Source: Candidatus Kapaibacterium sp. (GTDB lineage: Bacteria; Bacteroidota; Ignavibacteria; Kapaibacteriales; Kapaibacteriaceae). Taken from it: a stretch of 50,523 nucleotides of DNA. Location: contig VEQR01000015.1 of assembly GCA_018883125.1 (NCBI GenBank), positions 1 to 50,523 of the forward strand. Reading direction: 5' to 3'. Below, piece by piece: positions 1-8,469 of this stretch (position 1 is the first letter of the stretch; the number at the start of each line of letters is the position of its first letter). The position numbers and the translations under genes were made by a program. A model generated the notes under the pieces. It did no database searches. It was not told the DNA's origin and worked only from the letters and a program-made list of their open reading frames with translations.

Positions 1-812
1 ATGTTACCGGCATTGAGATCGGGGAAGATCATAACGTTTGCCGTGCCGGTAAGGGGCGAATCCGGTGCCTTCCTCCGGGCTACATCCGGCACAAATGCCG
101 CATCGAACTGCAGCTCGCCGTCAGCCGAAACGTTGGGATGCTTGGCGTGAAATCGATCATACGCTGTGCGAACACGATCAACCGATGGGTGAGCTGCACT
201 GCCCCTTGTCGAAAAGCTCAGGAATGCTACTCGAGGCTCGTCGCCGACGAGTCGACGATAGTTTTCCGCGGCCGACCATGCGATGTCAGCCAGTTGTTCT
301 GAGCTTGGCTCAGGAACAACGCCGCAATCGGAAAAGAAAAGGTGCTTGTCGGGCCAGGCCATAAGAAAGAAGCTCGACACAACCGATGTATCCGCAGCCA
401 TGCCAACGGTCCACAGTGCGGCCCGCACTACATCTGGCGTTGATGACAAGGCGCCGGCTACCGCGCCGTCAACTCGGGCATCGGCAAGAAGCGTTCCAGC
501 GGCATAGAGTGGATCAGCAGCGAGCAGTCTGGCATCCTCGGCTGCAAGCCCCTTTCCGGAGCGCCGCTGCATGATATGCTCATACGTGCGCTGCTCGCAA
601 TTGTGCACATGCAGTGCATGCACACCGTCTGCTGCGAGATCGTCCAAGGCTGATTCGTCAAGCTGGGAAGAACCGGTAACCAGCACCGGATGGCAGATAC
701 CGCGCTGCGCGCACCAGCGAGCAGCGGTTTGCACGCGAGGGTCGGCGGCATCGGCGAAGGCAATACGCCGGGGTCTGCTCGACGCTGCTTCAACGAGCCG
801 ATCGGCGATCAC
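1..812 (-). CDS. pta: Phosphate acetyltransferase (C-terminal end outside the window)
   Basis: Phosphotransacetylase, which interconverts acetyl-CoA plus phosphate with acetyl-phosphate plus CoA in the cytoplasm. The reading frame stays open for 270 codons and runs off the left edge, so roughly the last 60 residues of a usual ~330-residue single-domain enzyme are missing. Conserved family stretches are visible: AGALSSTPDVVRAAL, EPRVAFLSFSTRGS and, at the edge, MIFPDLNAGN. I chose the GTG start at 810-812 because it overlaps the TGA of the upstream lipoprotein gene (GTGA) and gives the normal N-terminus; the only earlier in-frame codons belong to that gene. No acetate kinase is visible in the window. 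It is the last visible gene of the trhO operon. Family call is firm; the full length cannot be judged. Confidence 0.9.
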   Translation of the reverse strand, partial: MIADRLVEAASSRPRRIAFADAADPRVQTAARWCAQRGICHPVLVTGSSQLDESALDDLAADGVHALHVHNCEQRTYEHIMQRRSGKGLAAEDARLLAADPLYAAGTLLADARVDGAVAGALSSTPDVVRAALWTVGMAADTSVVSSFFLMAWPDKHLFFSDCGVVPEPSSEQLADIAWSAAENYRRLVGDEPRVAFLSFSTRGSAAHPSVDRVRTAYDRFHAKHPNVSADGELQFDAAFVPDVARRKAPDSPLTGTANVMIFPDLNAGN

Positions 813-1825
813 CGCGCTATGCCTAATGCTGACGTGGCAGGGGAGGTAACACTGACAGTAGCCGTGCGCGCGTCGCCATTGACGTTGTAGACGGCAAGCC
901 CCGTGCGTGAACCGCCTAGCTGAGCCAGGATCTCGGCACGTGCCTCGTTGTAGGCTAGCGACGTGATGTTATCGGGCTGCATCGTTGTGACGCGGTTTCG
1001 CGATCGTGTACCGATGCGCATGAGTCCACCTGTACTCGATACAAATGCAAGCTGTGTTGAAGTAACGATGAGTCCAGTCGGACGAAGTTGAACCGCTGTT
1101 GTGCCCCGCGTTGTGAGCTCCAGTGGTGCGCTGATTGCCCGCGTGGTTGCAGTGAGAAACTGGATCGCGGCAGCACTTGGCGGACCCGAGGTTACCTTGC
1201 CCGCACCCATCGAAACGATGCAGAACACGGCATTAGCAGGATCCGCTGTAACAAACCATGGCACTGCGGATGTTGCCACGATTGCTTCAACGTCCATTGT
1301 TCGAGAGTCGATGATGGCCACAGAGTTCGTATCTGGGAGCGTAACGCACAGCTGATTGCCATTGGCATCGATGTTCATCGGACGGCTTGGCATGCTGATC
1401 GTGCGGGCAACGGAACCGACCGTCAGATCGATCACCTTTACGGCCCGCTCTGAAGGGATCGTTGCAAACGCGGTGGTCGCATTTGCGAAGGCGATGGACG
1501 ATGCCGAAGCGGTGCCCAGATCAATGGTGTCCACCGCGCGAAGTGTATCTGCATCGAAGATCACGATCCACGGACGCTGGCTGTGCAACAGATAGACGCG
1601 CTCGCGGAACCGCTTCAGCTGGTGCAACGCGGAGTCCGCTGCATCAGACCACACCGTGGCGGTGGCGCTCTGATCCGGCACGTCTGTTACGACAAGGGAT
1701 CCCTGTGCATTGGTCATCAAGAGACGCCATCCATCGTCGAATGAGTCGATGAATGGCTCTTCCGGAGTGCAGGCAACCAGCGTTGCGGCAACAAGGATGA
1801 TCAGTGCAAGGGGGCGAGTGTTCAT
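809..1825 (-). CDS. Lipoprotein with YVTN-type beta-propeller repeats
   Basis: A 338-residue protein with a lipoprotein signal: a hydrophobic N-terminus ending in LVAC, with Cys19 as the likely lipidated residue, followed by TPEEPF. The mature part shows repeated blades of the type 'VKVIDLTVGSVARTISMP' and 'NSVAIIDSRTMDVEAIV', typical of the YVTN/surface-layer beta-propeller fold (WD40-like). It therefore probably sits in the outer membrane and binds a partner protein or ligand; no enzymatic motif is seen. The ATG overlaps the stop of the purine nucleoside phosphorylase gene (ATGA), and its own stop overlaps the start of pta, so it is translated as part of a metabolic operon although its role there is unclear. 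Function unknown. Confidence 0.75.
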   Translation of the reverse strand: MNTRPLALIILVAATLVACTPEEPFIDSFDDGWRLLMTNAQGSLVVTDVPDQSATATVWSDAADSALHQLKRFRERVYLLHSQRPWIVIFDADTLRAVDTIDLGTASASSIAFANATTAFATIPSERAVKVIDLTVGSVARTISMPSRPMNIDANGNQLCVTLPDTNSVAIIDSRTMDVEAIVATSAVPWFVTADPANAVFCIVSMGAGKVTSGPPSAAAIQFLTATTRAISAPLELTTRGTTAVQLRPTGLIVTSTQLAFVSSTGGLMRIGTRSRNRVTTMQPDNITSLAYNEARAEILAQLGGSRTGLAVYNVNGDARTATVSVTSPATSALGIAR

Positions 1826-2646
1826 GAGATATGCTCGATAACGTCAGTGACAAGCGTCGTAAGAATTGGTTCGGCTTTGGCTGCCGCCTCAAGGACGTGC
1901 TCAAGATGCACAGGTTGTAGTGAATCGGGAAAGCACTCGTCGGTGATGATGCTTATGCCGAGCACATCCATGTGCATGTGCCGCGCAACGATGCACTCCG
2001 GTACGGTGCTCATTCCAACCACGTCGGCACCAATCAGGCGCAGGAACCGATACTCAGCGCGGGTCTCAAGGTTCGGACCAGTGACAGCTACGTAGACACC
2101 TCGGTGGACCTTCTGGGCACGGGCAAGGGCGCAACGCTCGGCGATCTCGAGGAGGCGACGTGAGTATGGTTCACTCATGTCCGGGAATCTCGGACCCAGA
2201 GCCGGCTCATTGGGTCCGACGAGGGGATTATCACCGAGGAGGTTGATGTGATCATCAATCAGCATCAGATCTCCGCGACGGTAGAGCGGGTTCATGCCAC
2301 CGCATGCATTGGAAACTATCAGCGTTTTCACGCCGAGCATCTTCATCACCCTAACGGGGAAGGTGACCTGCTGAAGCGAATACCCCTCGTACTGATGAAA
2401 CCGACCCTGCATCACCATGACGCTCTTGCCGCTGATTGTTCCGAACACAAGACGTCCGGAATGTGATTCAACGGTGCTCGTTGGGAAGTGCGGGATGGTC
2501 TGATATGTGATCGTGTGCGATATCTCCATCCGATCCACCAGTGCGCCAAGCCCCGTACCAAGAATGATCCCGATCGTTGGGGTTGCATCGGTATGCTTAC
2601 GGATCTCGGCAACGGCCTCATCGATATGCTGAAGGAGCTCACTCAT
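1822..2646 (-). CDS. Purine nucleoside phosphorylase (trimeric PNP/MTAP family)
   Basis: A 274-residue cytosolic enzyme for phosphorolysis of purine nucleosides to free base and ribose-1-phosphate in purine salvage. Family motifs in order: IILGTGLGAL near the N-terminus (phosphate site), GRFHQYEGYS, NACGGMNP and the long signature VAVTGPNLETRAEYRFLR followed by VGMSTVPE. The base-recognition stretch reads SIITDECFP, with Asp where human PNP has Asn243 (LITNKV). In this family that swap may widen specificity toward 6-aminopurines (inference). The start is the ATG at 2646, whose ATGA overlaps the trhO stop; an upstream in-frame ATG at 2733 would add 29 residues encoded inside trhO and is rejected. 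Second gene of the trhO operon. Confidence 0.92.
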   Translation of the reverse strand: MSELLQHIDEAVAEIRKHTDATPTIGIILGTGLGALVDRMEISHTITYQTIPHFPTSTVESHSGRLVFGTISGKSVMVMQGRFHQYEGYSLQQVTFPVRVMKMLGVKTLIVSNACGGMNPLYRRGDLMLIDDHINLLGDNPLVGPNEPALGPRFPDMSEPYSRRLLEIAERCALARAQKVHRGVYVAVTGPNLETRAEYRFLRLIGADVVGMSTVPECIVARHMHMDVLGISIITDECFPDSLQPVHLEHVLEAAAKAEPILTTLVTDVIEHIS

Positions 2647-3644
2647 GCGGACTGTGCGGTGGTGGTGAAGGTAGATGTTGATTCTCGAGGGGGCTGCCCT
2701 GGGTACCACGGACGATCGGGGGCATCCATACATGCAATCGAACAGGCACTGTTGAATTGATGCTCGCAGGGCTCACAGGCAAGGTGCTGCAAGTGGCATC
2801 GGTAGTTTCGGCAGTTGACGTAGCGTTCCGTTGCTTCGCCGCAATGATGGCAACGCCCTACAACTTTGCGATCATCTGTGTGATTGATCTCAACCGTTAC
2901 GCGTTCATCAAACACATAGCAGAGACCATCCCAGAGAGCCCCCTGAGTTTGCGGATCCTTACCGTAGGTGACGATTCCACCGTCAAGCTGGTAGACTTCT
3001 TTGAAGCCATCGCGGATCATGAATGAGGTAAGCTTTTCGCAACGGATTCCGCCCGTGCAGTACGTCAGGATCGGCTTCTCCCGTGCATCGGCTAGATGCG
3101 TCCGGATCCACTCAGGGAATTCGCGGAACGACTCCACGTTCGGACGAATCGCACCGCGGAAGTGACCGACGTCGAATTCGTAATCTGTGCGCCCGTCAAG
3201 GATGATAACGTCTCCGCGTTCAATGAGCTCTTTCCATTGCACAGGATTCAGCCGTTTACCGGTGATCTCATTGGGGTCAGACGGAAGGTCGGCACGGAAC
3301 GTCACGAGCTCCTGTTTCACCCGAACAAACAGCTTGCGGAATGCATGCTCCTGAACCTCGTCCACCTTAAATACCATTGAGGCAAAACGCGGGTCTGATG
3401 AGACGACGCGACGATATTCGTTACATGCCTCTGCGGGACCGGAGATCGTGCCGTTGAGCCCCTCTGTTGAGACAAGGATACGCCCCTTCACGCCAAGTGA
3501 CTCGCAGAATTGCCGATGTTGCTCGGCAAATGCTTCCGGGGTATCGATGTGAACAAACTGATAGTACAGGAGTACGTTGTACACTGGAGTTCCAATGGAG
3601 TCGTCAGGAAAAGTCACGTGCAAATCTACGCCCCAGACAACCAT
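2643..3644 (-). CDS. trhO: tRNA uridine(34) hydroxylase, rhodanese family (TrhO/YceA)
   Basis: Homologue of TrhO, which makes 5-hydroxyuridine at the wobble position of tRNAs with O2. The N-terminal domain starts with YNVLLYYQFV (about residues 22-31) and contains GRILVSTEGLNG. A rhodanese domain follows, with the catalytic-loop Cys196 in CTGGIRCE. A Cys-rich C-terminal region (CHHCGE, then CRNYRCH, CEPCEHQF) is also typical of the family. Coordinates use the first ATG (333 residues). A GTG at 3582-3584 (313 residues) matches the usual family N-terminus better and lies about 35 nt downstream of a TAGATTTG promoter element at 3621-3628 on this strand, so the shorter form may be the real one. 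First gene of a four-gene operon, divergent from the TPR gene. Confidence 0.9.
   Translation of the reverse strand: MVVWGVDLHVTFPDDSIGTPVYNVLLYYQFVHIDTPEAFAEQHRQFCESLGVKGRILVSTEGLNGTISGPAEACNEYRRVVSSDPRFASMVFKVDEVQEHAFRKLFVRVKQELVTFRADLPSDPNEITGKRLNPVQWKELIERGDVIILDGRTDYEFDVGHFRGAIRPNVESFREFPEWIRTHLADAREKPILTYCTGGIRCEKLTSFMIRDGFKEVYQLDGGIVTYGKDPQTQGALWDGLCYVFDERVTVEINHTDDRKVVGRCHHCGEATERYVNCRNYRCHLQHLACEPCEHQFNSACSIACMDAPDRPWYPGQPPRESTSTFTTTAQSA
3621..3628 (-). promoter_or_regulatory. Putative -7 promoter element (TAGATTTG) for trhO
   Basis: TAGATTTG on the minus strand matches the Bacteroidetes-type TAnnTTTG element. It lies inside the annotated 5' end of trhO, so transcription from it fits the GTG start at 3584 rather than the ATG at 3644. 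No clear TTTG -33 box is seen. It is one arm of a perfect 10-bp inverted repeat (3621-3630 with 3662-3671). Confidence 0.4.
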
Positions 3645-3663
3645 TGCGTGAGGGAGCAGTTCG

Positions 3664-3671
3664 TAGATTTG
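3664..3671 (+). promoter_or_regulatory. Putative -7 promoter element (TAGATTTG) for the envelope operon
   Basis: TAGATTTG matches TAnnTTTG; a TTG at 3644-3646 lies 17 bp upstream. Transcription would begin near 3677, giving a leader of about 35 nt to the ATG at 3713 and arguing against upstream in-frame ATGs (3467, 3674) as the TPR-protein start. Mirror-image copy of the trhO element. Confidence 0.5.
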
Positions 3672-3712
3672 CGATGCAGCATTTCAGGAAGAATGGGGTA
3701 AGACTATATCGC

Positions 3713-6700
3713 ATGGTGATCATACGAATCACGATGATCATGGGGGTGTGTGCTCTCGTTGCGTTTCAGGCACGAGGGCAGGATCTTCTTGCTCCACCCG
3801 TGCCGAGCGTCCACATCGCTCAGCAGTCCCATCGATTTCTTGACCAGGCACTGCTGCAGCGTTCACTGCAGGAACTTCGTCGATTCAGCGCCGACTGGAA
3901 TCGTACATCCTCGGGTGATCGCATCTGGCTTGACCGCGCAGAGATTGACCGTCGGCGAGAGAACCGCCTTGGTGCGTCGCGCCGGCTGACAGATTTCACC
4001 GACAGGCGCTCTGCCTCGCCCCTTGCCCCAATGGCCATGCTGGAGCGGGGGTTCATGGCCCTTGAGGATGGCGACCATGCCACGGGGGCAGAACTCTGTG
4101 GACTGGCTGCAAGCATGGCGCAGCAAGCGAAGGAACTTCGTGGCGACTCAGTGTACGGGAGTGTCTTGCAGCTTGCTTCATTTTGGGAGGCCACATCGCG
4201 AGCGCATCGTGGTGAGTTAGAGAAGGCTTTGGAAGGATACCAGCGTGCCACCGCGGGCGATGATGATCTTGCCGCACAGGCACGATTTGCCATTGGACAG
4301 GTGTACGAACAGAATGGGCAGGACGCCGAAGCATCTGCTGCCTATGGTGCCGTTTGGACGAATCATCCCTCGCATTCGCTGGCGATATCCGCACGTGTAC
4401 GACAGGCCGTCATCGCCCTTGGAAAACGGCAAGCCGTTCGATCAATCGATCTTCTTAACGGCATAGATACAGCGATGGCCGCATACCTTCGGGCGCGCAG
4501 TGAAGGAGCCACTATCGATTCGGTTGCCGTGGACCTCGTTCCGGTTGTGCGAGCACAGGCCCTTGCACAGGCCGGACTTCATCAGCGTGCCATTGACACC
4601 TGCAATGCATTCCTTGCGCGTCGTCCATCATCGGCGTTTCGTTGGGTGATGCATCTTACTGCCGGCTATTCTCACCTGCATCGGAATAAGCCTGATTCTG
4701 CGCTACGCCATTATGACCCGATCATCGGTGGCGACGCCGAAGAGGCCTCTGATACAAGGTATCAGGCGCTGCTGTATCGGGCACTCTGTCTGAAGCGGCT
4801 CGGCCGCGCCGATGAGGCAGAGAAGGAGTTCTCCGCACTTTCGATGCAAGGGGGCTATCCATACAAGGCTCAGGCTCTGATCGAAGTTGGTCAGGCTCAG
4901 TACGAGCGCGAAGAGTACGAACGATCTGTACGGTCTCTCGAGCGGGCAGAACGTGAGGCTCAGGACGCTTCAACAATGTTGCGTGCGCAGATCCTGCTAT
5001 CAAGCGCCCAGATGCACCGTCAGCAGTGGGCAAAGGCCGCATCAATCCTGGAGCGGGCAGAGAAGATCGCTACCGAAGCGCGCGAGGAGCTGGTTCCGAT
5101 GCGTCAGCGATACCTTGCCGATGCCCGTCTGCATCGTGGGATCTGCTTTGTGCAGTCCGGTCAGGCTAGGCAGGCCATTGCGGCGTTGACGGATTTTCTG
5201 GGAAATCATCCGACCGACGCTCGGCGAGATGAGGCTACTTTCTGGCTTGCCGAGGCTATGTACAAAGAAGACCTCCTGAAGAACGCCCAAGAACTCTACG
5301 AAGAGGTCGTGCGTCGATACACCGCCAGCAGCCGTCGTGAAGAAGCCATGTACGGACTTGCCTGGACGCATTTCCGTCGTCGGGACTTTGACCGTTCCTC
5401 GAAGGTGTTCGGTGAGCTGCTGTCAACGTATCCGGCGTCCAGATACGCAACAGAAGCGATGGTCCGCCGCGCTGATGCATTGTACATCGCCAAGCAGTTT
5501 GCCTCGGCCGCACGTCAGTACGAACAGGCTGCGCGCCGCGGAGGTGGACAGGAAGAGGCGCAGTATGCGGCATATCAGGCAGGGCAGTCCGCCTACCGGG
5601 CTGGAGAGCTCGCCCGAGCCGTTGAACTCATGCGGGATTTCGTGCAGCGATACCCGAAGAGCCGTCTTTCTGATGATGCACTCTACCTTGTGGGGTGGAT
5701 TGCTTTTCAGCAGCAGGACGATGCTGCTGCGGTGTCGGAGTTTGAGCGTCTGTTGTCGGCGTATCCTGACGGGGACCACGCTGTGCGTGCGTTGTATACG
5801 ATGGGAGACGCCTACTTCAACCTCGGTAACACCGATGCCTCGATCGCGACATACCGTGATGTGATGAGCCGTTTCCCGTCTCACCCCCTTGCCACGGAAG
5901 CGGCAAAGAGTCTGCAGGATGTGCTCGTTGGACAGGGTCGTACCGATGAGGCGATCGTGGTGCTTGATACGCTGATCCGCTCCAATCCATCCTCGCTGGC
6001 GGCAGAGGAATTTGCCTGGCGAAAAGCAGAAATCTTCTACTCAGGAAAGAACTACGCGTCCGCTGCCGGTGAACTGCAGGCGTACATGAAGACGTATCCA
6101 TCAGCGCAACGCAACGATGAAGCACTCTATTTGCTTGGGCGCACGTACCTGACAATGAACGACGTTGCGCAGGCACGTGAGGCATTTTCGGCTATTCCCG
6201 CGCGAGATGCGAAGAGCCGATTCGTCGTCAGCTCGATGATGGATCTCGCCGAGTACTTCACAAAGTCTGCCAACATGTCGTCGGCCGATTCGATCTACCG
6301 CATCGTACTCAAGTCGTATAAAACCGATACCGTTGCCGCATCGCTAGCCGGCTACGAATTGGCCGAGCATGCACGTCTTCGCGAAGACACAGTATCTGCC
6401 ATCACGCTCTACCAGCAAACGGCGGACGTCTATCCGGCAAGTGAGTATGGGGCTCAATCGCGCTACAAACTTGCGCAGCTGCATCGTCGGGCCGGACGGC
6501 TTGACAGTGCACGATTCCACCTGAATATGCTCGCTCAGCGAACCGATGCGCCCCTGATCGTTGCCAACGTTCTGTATGACCTGGGTACGTCGTTCATGCG
6601 CGAAAAGAGTTTTGAAACGGCAGTAACGTATTTCGAGCGGGTGCGTGATGACCACGCTGGAATTGAAGACTGGTACACGCTGTCGATGCTCTCGTTAGGG

Positions 6701-6832
6701 GAATGTTATGAGGCGCTGAACCGTCGTGGAGATGCATCGCAGACCTATCAGACAGTGCTTACACTCCGTCCGGATGATGACTATGGAAAGACGGCGCAGA
6801 TGCGCCTGAAGAGGCTGGGAGGTCGGCGATGA
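3713..6832 (+). CDS. Large tetratricopeptide-repeat envelope protein
   Basis: A 1039-residue protein made almost entirely of tandem TPR-like helical pairs after an N-terminal signal sequence (MVIIRITMIMGVCALVAFQA, cleavage probably near ARG-Q). Typical repeat segments include ALYLVGWIAFQQQDDAAA, ALYTMGDAYFNLGNTDAS and AMYGLAWTHFRRRDFD, with the Ala/Gly/Tyr/Pro spacing of YbgF/BamD-type TPRs. The likely role is a periplasmic or outer-membrane scaffold. The ATG at 3713 was chosen because it gives a signal peptide and lies downstream of the TAGATTTG promoter; the open frame continues upstream to 3467 but overlaps trhO. Its stop overlaps the ATG of the beta-barrel gene (ATGA), so the two are translationally coupled. 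No enzymatic domain is seen; the partner is not known. Confidence 0.85.
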   Translation: MVIIRITMIMGVCALVAFQARGQDLLAPPVPSVHIAQQSHRFLDQALLQRSLQELRRFSADWNRTSSGDRIWLDRAEIDRRRENRLGASRRLTDFTDRRSASPLAPMAMLERGFMALEDGDHATGAELCGLAASMAQQAKELRGDSVYGSVLQLASFWEATSRAHRGELEKALEGYQRATAGDDDLAAQARFAIGQVYEQNGQDAEASAAYGAVWTNHPSHSLAISARVRQAVIALGKRQAVRSIDLLNGIDTAMAAYLRARSEGATIDSVAVDLVPVVRAQALAQAGLHQRAIDTCNAFLARRPSSAFRWVMHLTAGYSHLHRNKPDSALRHYDPIIGGDAEEASDTRYQALLYRALCLKRLGRADEAEKEFSALSMQGGYPYKAQALIEVGQAQYEREEYERSVRSLERAEREAQDASTMLRAQILLSSAQMHRQQWAKAASILERAEKIATEAREELVPMRQRYLADARLHRGICFVQSGQARQAIAALTDFLGNHPTDARRDEATFWLAEAMYKEDLLKNAQELYEEVVRRYTASSRREEAMYGLAWTHFRRRDFDRSSKVFGELLSTYPASRYATEAMVRRADALYIAKQFASAARQYEQAARRGGGQEEAQYAAYQAGQSAYRAGELARAVELMRDFVQRYPKSRLSDDALYLVGWIAFQQQDDAAAVSEFERLLSAYPDGDHAVRALYTMGDAYFNLGNTDASIATYRDVMSRFPSHPLATEAAKSLQDVLVGQGRTDEAIVVLDTLIRSNPSSLAAEEFAWRKAEIFYSGKNYASAAGELQAYMKTYPSAQRNDEALYLLGRTYLTMNDVAQAREAFSAIPARDAKSRFVVSSMMDLAEYFTKSANMSSADSIYRIVLKSYKTDTVAASLAGYELAEHARLREDTVSAITLYQQTADVYPASEYGAQSRYKLAQLHRRAGRLDSARFHLNMLAQRTDAPLIVANVLYDLGTSFMREKSFETAVTYFERVRDDHAGIEDWYTLSMLSLGECYEALNRRGDASQTYQTVLTLRPDDDYGKTAQMRLKRLGGRR

Positions 6833-8466
6833 AAAAGCACATGCTGATCTTGGTTATTCTCGCGATTCTGGGGCCACTTGCCATGTGGGCCCAGACGCCC
6901 CCCACACAGCCGGGCACACAGCCAGGTTCACAGCCCAATGCACCGCTGGAGCTCCCGGATTTTCTCGTTACCGGAAAGGCTCTTGTTGATGTTGCATCAG
7001 CAGCCAAACACGTGCCGACGCGTCCACCGACGTTTACGTTGGCGGAGCTTGATTCGCTGAATCCTACGGAAAAGCTGCCGCCACCACTTGCCTCGCGTCG
7101 ACCCTTGCCGCTGTTCATGCGCAAGGACGACTATTCGCCGGGCTATGTTGATGTTTCCGGCGGAGCCTACCTAACGCCGTCGTTGCAGGCCGGTTACTCA
7201 ATGCGTACCGGTGGATATACGCTCGATCTGGCCGGTGGCATCGAGCATTCGCAAGGGTGGGTGGACGGCTCGGGATACACCACGGCGCAGGCGCGACTCA
7301 ATTCATCCTATGTGGCTCCGGAGAAGTTTATCTTCTTCGGCAAGGGGCTCACCGAGACCGATGTGCAGCTTCGGCATCAGGCGTATTCGCTATATGCCGA
7401 TACGGCCGGCATGGGGGATAGGTCCTCATTGAGTCTGCTGGCGGGGGTGCAAACGGAGGCGAAGATTGAAAACGTTGATGTGATTGGAACCTTCGGTTGG
7501 ACGAACATCGGGCTGACGACATCAGATGGCGATACGCAGGGGAATGGTTCGGCGTCCGACAACGCGATCACAGCCAATGTATCGTGCGCCTGGTCCGGAG
7601 GTGGGGATCGCTCAACTGTCGATGTTGACCTGCGACTTCAGTCTCTCAACGGCAACTCCTACTCGTTCATTGAAGCACAGTATGGTCGTGGGTGGAAAGC
7701 CGGTGCATGGACCGTTGGTGTTTCTGCTGGACCGCAGATCGGCTGGACGACGGCAAATGAAACCCGCCCTGGCCTGATGGCACGCGCGTCGGCCCAGAAC
7801 GTGCTGTCGCCCAACTCTACTCTTCGTCTTGAACTGTCATCCGGAATGAGACCAACCTCGTTCGCGGACCTCTTCCGGATGAATCCCTATCTCGGCGATT
7901 CGGTTGCCGTGGACCATGCGTATGACTTGGTCGACGCCCGTGCGCTTATCACTTGGCAACCGTCAGTAGCAACGTCCCTTCTTGCCACCGTTGGAGCTCG
8001 GTCAACAGCTCGTGAGCGGACATGGGAAGACGGTAACCGCGGAACGTTCATCGTTTCGTATCGTCCGGTAACGGCGCTCTGGGCGTCAGTTGAGGGATCG
8101 TATTCAGTCTCGCCCCGTGACCTCATCTATGGAGAGATGCAGTTGATGATGACGTCAACCGATTCGGGCCGCGTGCAGACCTACGTTGCCCCGATCCAGG
8201 TAGCGATGGGCTATGAACGCCAGTGGACTGCTGATGTTCGGTCACGGGTCTCGATTGCCTATGTTGGTCAGCGGTGGGCGGACGTCCGAAACACGCGCGT
8301 CATTGATGGATTTATCGACCTCCGCACCACGGTCACGTATTCTGTTAGCCGGGTTATTGATGCCGAGATTCACGGGGAGAACCTTGTGAACAGTAGCGTC
8401 TATCTCTGGAATGGGTATCGGGGCCGAGGTATCTTTGTACGTCTTGGACTTCTTTGGAAGATGTGA
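6829..8466 (+). CDS. Outer-membrane beta-barrel protein, TonB-receptor-like without plug
   Basis: A 545-residue protein with a clean signal peptide (MKKHMLILVILAILGPLAMWA) and a Pro/Gln/Gly-rich linker. A short motif LELPDFLVTG resembles a TonB-box/carboxypeptidase-like lead-in. About 430 residues of alternating amphipathic strands follow (for example YTLDLAGGIEHSQGWVD and SRVSIAYVGQRWADVRN). The C-terminus GRGIFVRLGLLWKM has the aromatic/hydrophobic pattern of an outer-membrane beta-signal. No 120-residue plug domain is evident, so it is more likely a barrel partner of the TPR protein than a classical TonB-dependent transporter. The ATG overlaps the TPR-gene stop; the SPOR gene begins 3 nt after its stop. 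Substrate unknown. Confidence 0.72.
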   Translation: MKKHMLILVILAILGPLAMWAQTPPTQPGTQPGSQPNAPLELPDFLVTGKALVDVASAAKHVPTRPPTFTLAELDSLNPTEKLPPPLASRRPLPLFMRKDDYSPGYVDVSGGAYLTPSLQAGYSMRTGGYTLDLAGGIEHSQGWVDGSGYTTAQARLNSSYVAPEKFIFFGKGLTETDVQLRHQAYSLYADTAGMGDRSSLSLLAGVQTEAKIENVDVIGTFGWTNIGLTTSDGDTQGNGSASDNAITANVSCAWSGGGDRSTVDVDLRLQSLNGNSYSFIEAQYGRGWKAGAWTVGVSAGPQIGWTTANETRPGLMARASAQNVLSPNSTLRLELSSGMRPTSFADLFRMNPYLGDSVAVDHAYDLVDARALITWQPSVATSLLATVGARSTARERTWEDGNRGTFIVSYRPVTALWASVEGSYSVSPRDLIYGEMQLMMTSTDSGRVQTYVAPIQVAMGYERQWTADVRSRVSIAYVGQRWADVRNTRVIDGFIDLRTTVTYSVSRVIDAEIHGENLVNSSVYLWNGYRGRGIFVRLGLLWKM

Positions 8467-8469
8467 CCT

